Below, piece by piece: positions 6,835-7,678 of a stretch of DNA of 7,678 nt (positions are counted from its first letter, which is position 1; the number at the start of each line of letters is the position of its first letter). The notes under the pieces are model-generated. The model ran no database searches and was not told where the DNA came from. It worked only from the letters and a program-made list of their open reading frames with translations. This stretch comes from JBFHKO01 sp041595355 (GTDB lineage: Bacteria; Pseudomonadota; Gammaproteobacteria; Enterobacterales; Aeromonadaceae). The stretch covers positions 1 through 7,678 of the forward strand of contig JBFHKO010000122.1 of the NCBI GenBank assembly GCA_041595355.1. The letters run 5' to 3'. The position numbers were made by a program, and so were the translations under genes.

Positions 6835-7571
6835 GCGAGATCTTCCTGGGCGTCAACATCGATCACATTGCCACCCTGCGCAACGCCCGCGGGACCTGCT
6901 ATCCGGATCCGGTGCTGGGTGCCGGTCTGGCCGAACAGGCCGGCGCCGATGGCATCACGGTGCATTTGCGCGAAGACCGGCGCCATATCACCGACCGGGA
7001 TGTGGAGATACTGCGCCAGACGCTGCACACCCGCATGAACCTGGAGATGGCGGTCACCGAGGAGATGCTGGCCATCGCCTGTCGCATTCGCCCTCCCTTC
7101 GTGTGCCTGGTGCCGGAGAAGCGCACCGAGGTGACCACCGAAGGCGGCCTGGATGTGGCCTCCCAGGTGGAGCGGATCCGCGATTGCGTGGTGCGTCTGG
7201 CGGCCGTGGGGACTCAGGTCTCCCTGTTCATCGATGCGGATCTGCGCCAGATTGATGCCGCCGTCGCCAGCGGCGCCCCCTTCATCGAGATCCACACCGG
7301 CCGCTACGCCGACGCCGACACCGACGCCGAGCAGCAGGCGGAGCTGGCGCGCATCCGCGAGGCTGCGCGGTATGCCCACGGCCTGGGCCTCAAGGTCAAT
7401 GCCGGTCATGGCCTGCATTACCATAACGTCAAGCCGATTGCCGCCATTCCCGAGATGGTGGAGCTCAACATCGGCCATGCCATCATCGCCCGCGCCCTGT
7501 TTGTGGGGCTGCCCAAGGCGGTGGCGGAGATGAAGCGCCTGATGGTCGAGGCGCGCCTGCAGGCGGGGTGA
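6831..7571 (+). CDS. pdxJ: Pyridoxine 5'-phosphate synthase
   Basis: PdxJ condenses 3-amino-1-hydroxyacetone phosphate with 1-deoxy-D-xylulose 5-phosphate to pyridoxine 5'-phosphate, the ring-closing step of the DXP-dependent vitamin B6 pathway. It is a cytoplasmic TIM barrel. The product has 246 residues (E. coli 243) and starts MSEIFLGVNIDHIATLRNAR, nearly identical to E. coli. Visible active-site residues are Asn9 and Asp11 in GVNIDH, His45 and Arg47 in TVHLRED, His52, Glu72 in MNLEMAV, and His193 in NAGHGL. The phosphate-site end ELNIGHAII is present. The frame stays open far upstream through recO, but GTG 6831 is set by the strong ribosome site and by homology. The GTG overlaps the recO stop (GTGA), so the gene is probably coupled to recO. 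A terminator follows 18 bases after the stop, which makes this the last gene of the operon. Confidence 0.98.
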   Translation: MSEIFLGVNIDHIATLRNARGTCYPDPVLGAGLAEQAGADGITVHLREDRRHITDRDVEILRQTLHTRMNLEMAVTEEMLAIACRIRPPFVCLVPEKRTEVTTEGGLDVASQVERIRDCVVRLAAVGTQVSLFIDADLRQIDAAVASGAPFIEIHTGRYADADTDAEQQAELARIREAARYAHGLGLKVNAGHGLHYHNVKPIAAIPEMVELNIGHAIIARALFVGLPKAVAEMKRLMVEARLQAG

Positions 7572-7589
7572 GTCGTCCCGCCCCGGAGC

Positions 7590-7630
7590 AAAAGGCCCCG
7601 ACGCTGCAGCAGCGTCGGGGCCTTTTTTGT
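7590..7630 (+). terminator. Intrinsic terminator after pdxJ, possibly bidirectional
   Basis: A perfect 16-bp inverted repeat, AAAAGGCCCCGACGCT (7590-7605) with AGCGTCGGGGCCTTTT (7611-7626), can add one G-C pair to close a CAG triloop. Six T residues run through 7623-7628 on the + strand, the classical Rho-independent form. On the - strand the A run at 7590-7593 reads as four T, so weaker termination from the right is possible. It ends the pdxJ transcript. Confidence 0.95.
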
Positions 7631-7678
7631 TTACTCCAGCCTGCATTTCAGCACGCGCCTCCGGCGCCCGGGCTCAGG
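7631..7678. other. Right edge: no identifiable gene; possible 3' end of a convergent reading frame
   Basis: These 48 bases contain no + strand gene. On the - strand one frame is open from the window edge to TAA (complement of TTA at 7631-7633) and would read PEPGRRRRVLKCRLE. It could be the C-terminus of a convergent gene that uses the other side of the terminator, but 15 codons of GC-rich sequence are too few to tell. A small inverted repeat, GCGCC-TCC-GGCGC (7655-7667), is also present. Confidence 0.2.

Noticed and set aside
7306..7332. Short GCCGAC-type tandem repeat
   Set aside because: It encodes ADADTDAE in pdxJ at a place where E. coli PdxJ has ADAKTDAE. It is ordinary coding sequence with GC-rich codon choice.
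1..7678. Search for a novel defence, mobile or RNA-based system
   Set aside because: Every stretch longer than 80 bases is explained by conserved housekeeping genes in a conserved order, apart from the terminator and the right edge. I saw no tRNA, transposase, integrase, direct-repeat array or long unexplained intergenic region.

Overview
The window is a stretch of core chromosome from a GC-rich gammaproteobacterium. It carries, all on the + strand, the 3' end of rseA followed by rseB, rseC, lepA, lepB, rnc, era, recO and pdxJ. This is the order found downstream of rpoE in Escherichia coli and its relatives. The proteins closely resemble their enterobacterial counterparts: LepA is 599 residues and Era 301, the same as in E. 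coli, and RNase III keeps every catalytic acid. Gene order, high GC and protein character would fit Aeromonadales (an Aeromonas, Oceanimonas or Zobellella type of genome). That placement is inference from memory; the class is much more certain than the genus.

Layout. Bases 1-1752 hold the envelope-stress control genes: the transmembrane and periplasmic end of the anti-sigma factor RseA, the periplasmic sensor RseB, and the membrane redox-type protein RseC. Bases 1753-1832 are the only sizeable gap before the end of the cluster. This gap is AT-rich next to the lepA start and is the best place for an internal promoter. From lepA to pdxJ the genes are packed tightly: lepA/lepB overlap by 1 base, lepB/rnc, rnc/era and recO/pdxJ by 4 bases each, and era/recO are one base apart (or overlap, depending on the recO start). 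A perfect GC-rich hairpin with a T tract at 7590-7628 ends the transcription unit. The last ~50 bases contain no gene that can be identified, although a convergent reading frame could end there.

How the genes work together. RseA holds sigma-E at the inner membrane. RseB protects RseA from DegS until misfolded porins or LPS intermediates accumulate, and RseC modulates the response or redox state. LepA (EF4) and LepB (signal peptidase I) serve translation and protein export. RNase III and Era act in rRNA processing and 30S maturation, RecO in recombinational repair, and PdxJ makes the vitamin B6 ring.

I found no accessory island, mobile element, CRISPR array, tRNA or novel system. The points worth a second look are regulatory and architectural: no room for the E. 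coli-type RNase III-cleaved rnc leader, a chain of overlapping non-ATG starts, an ambiguous recO start, a shortened RseA tail, and a terminator directly after pdxJ where acpS is often found.
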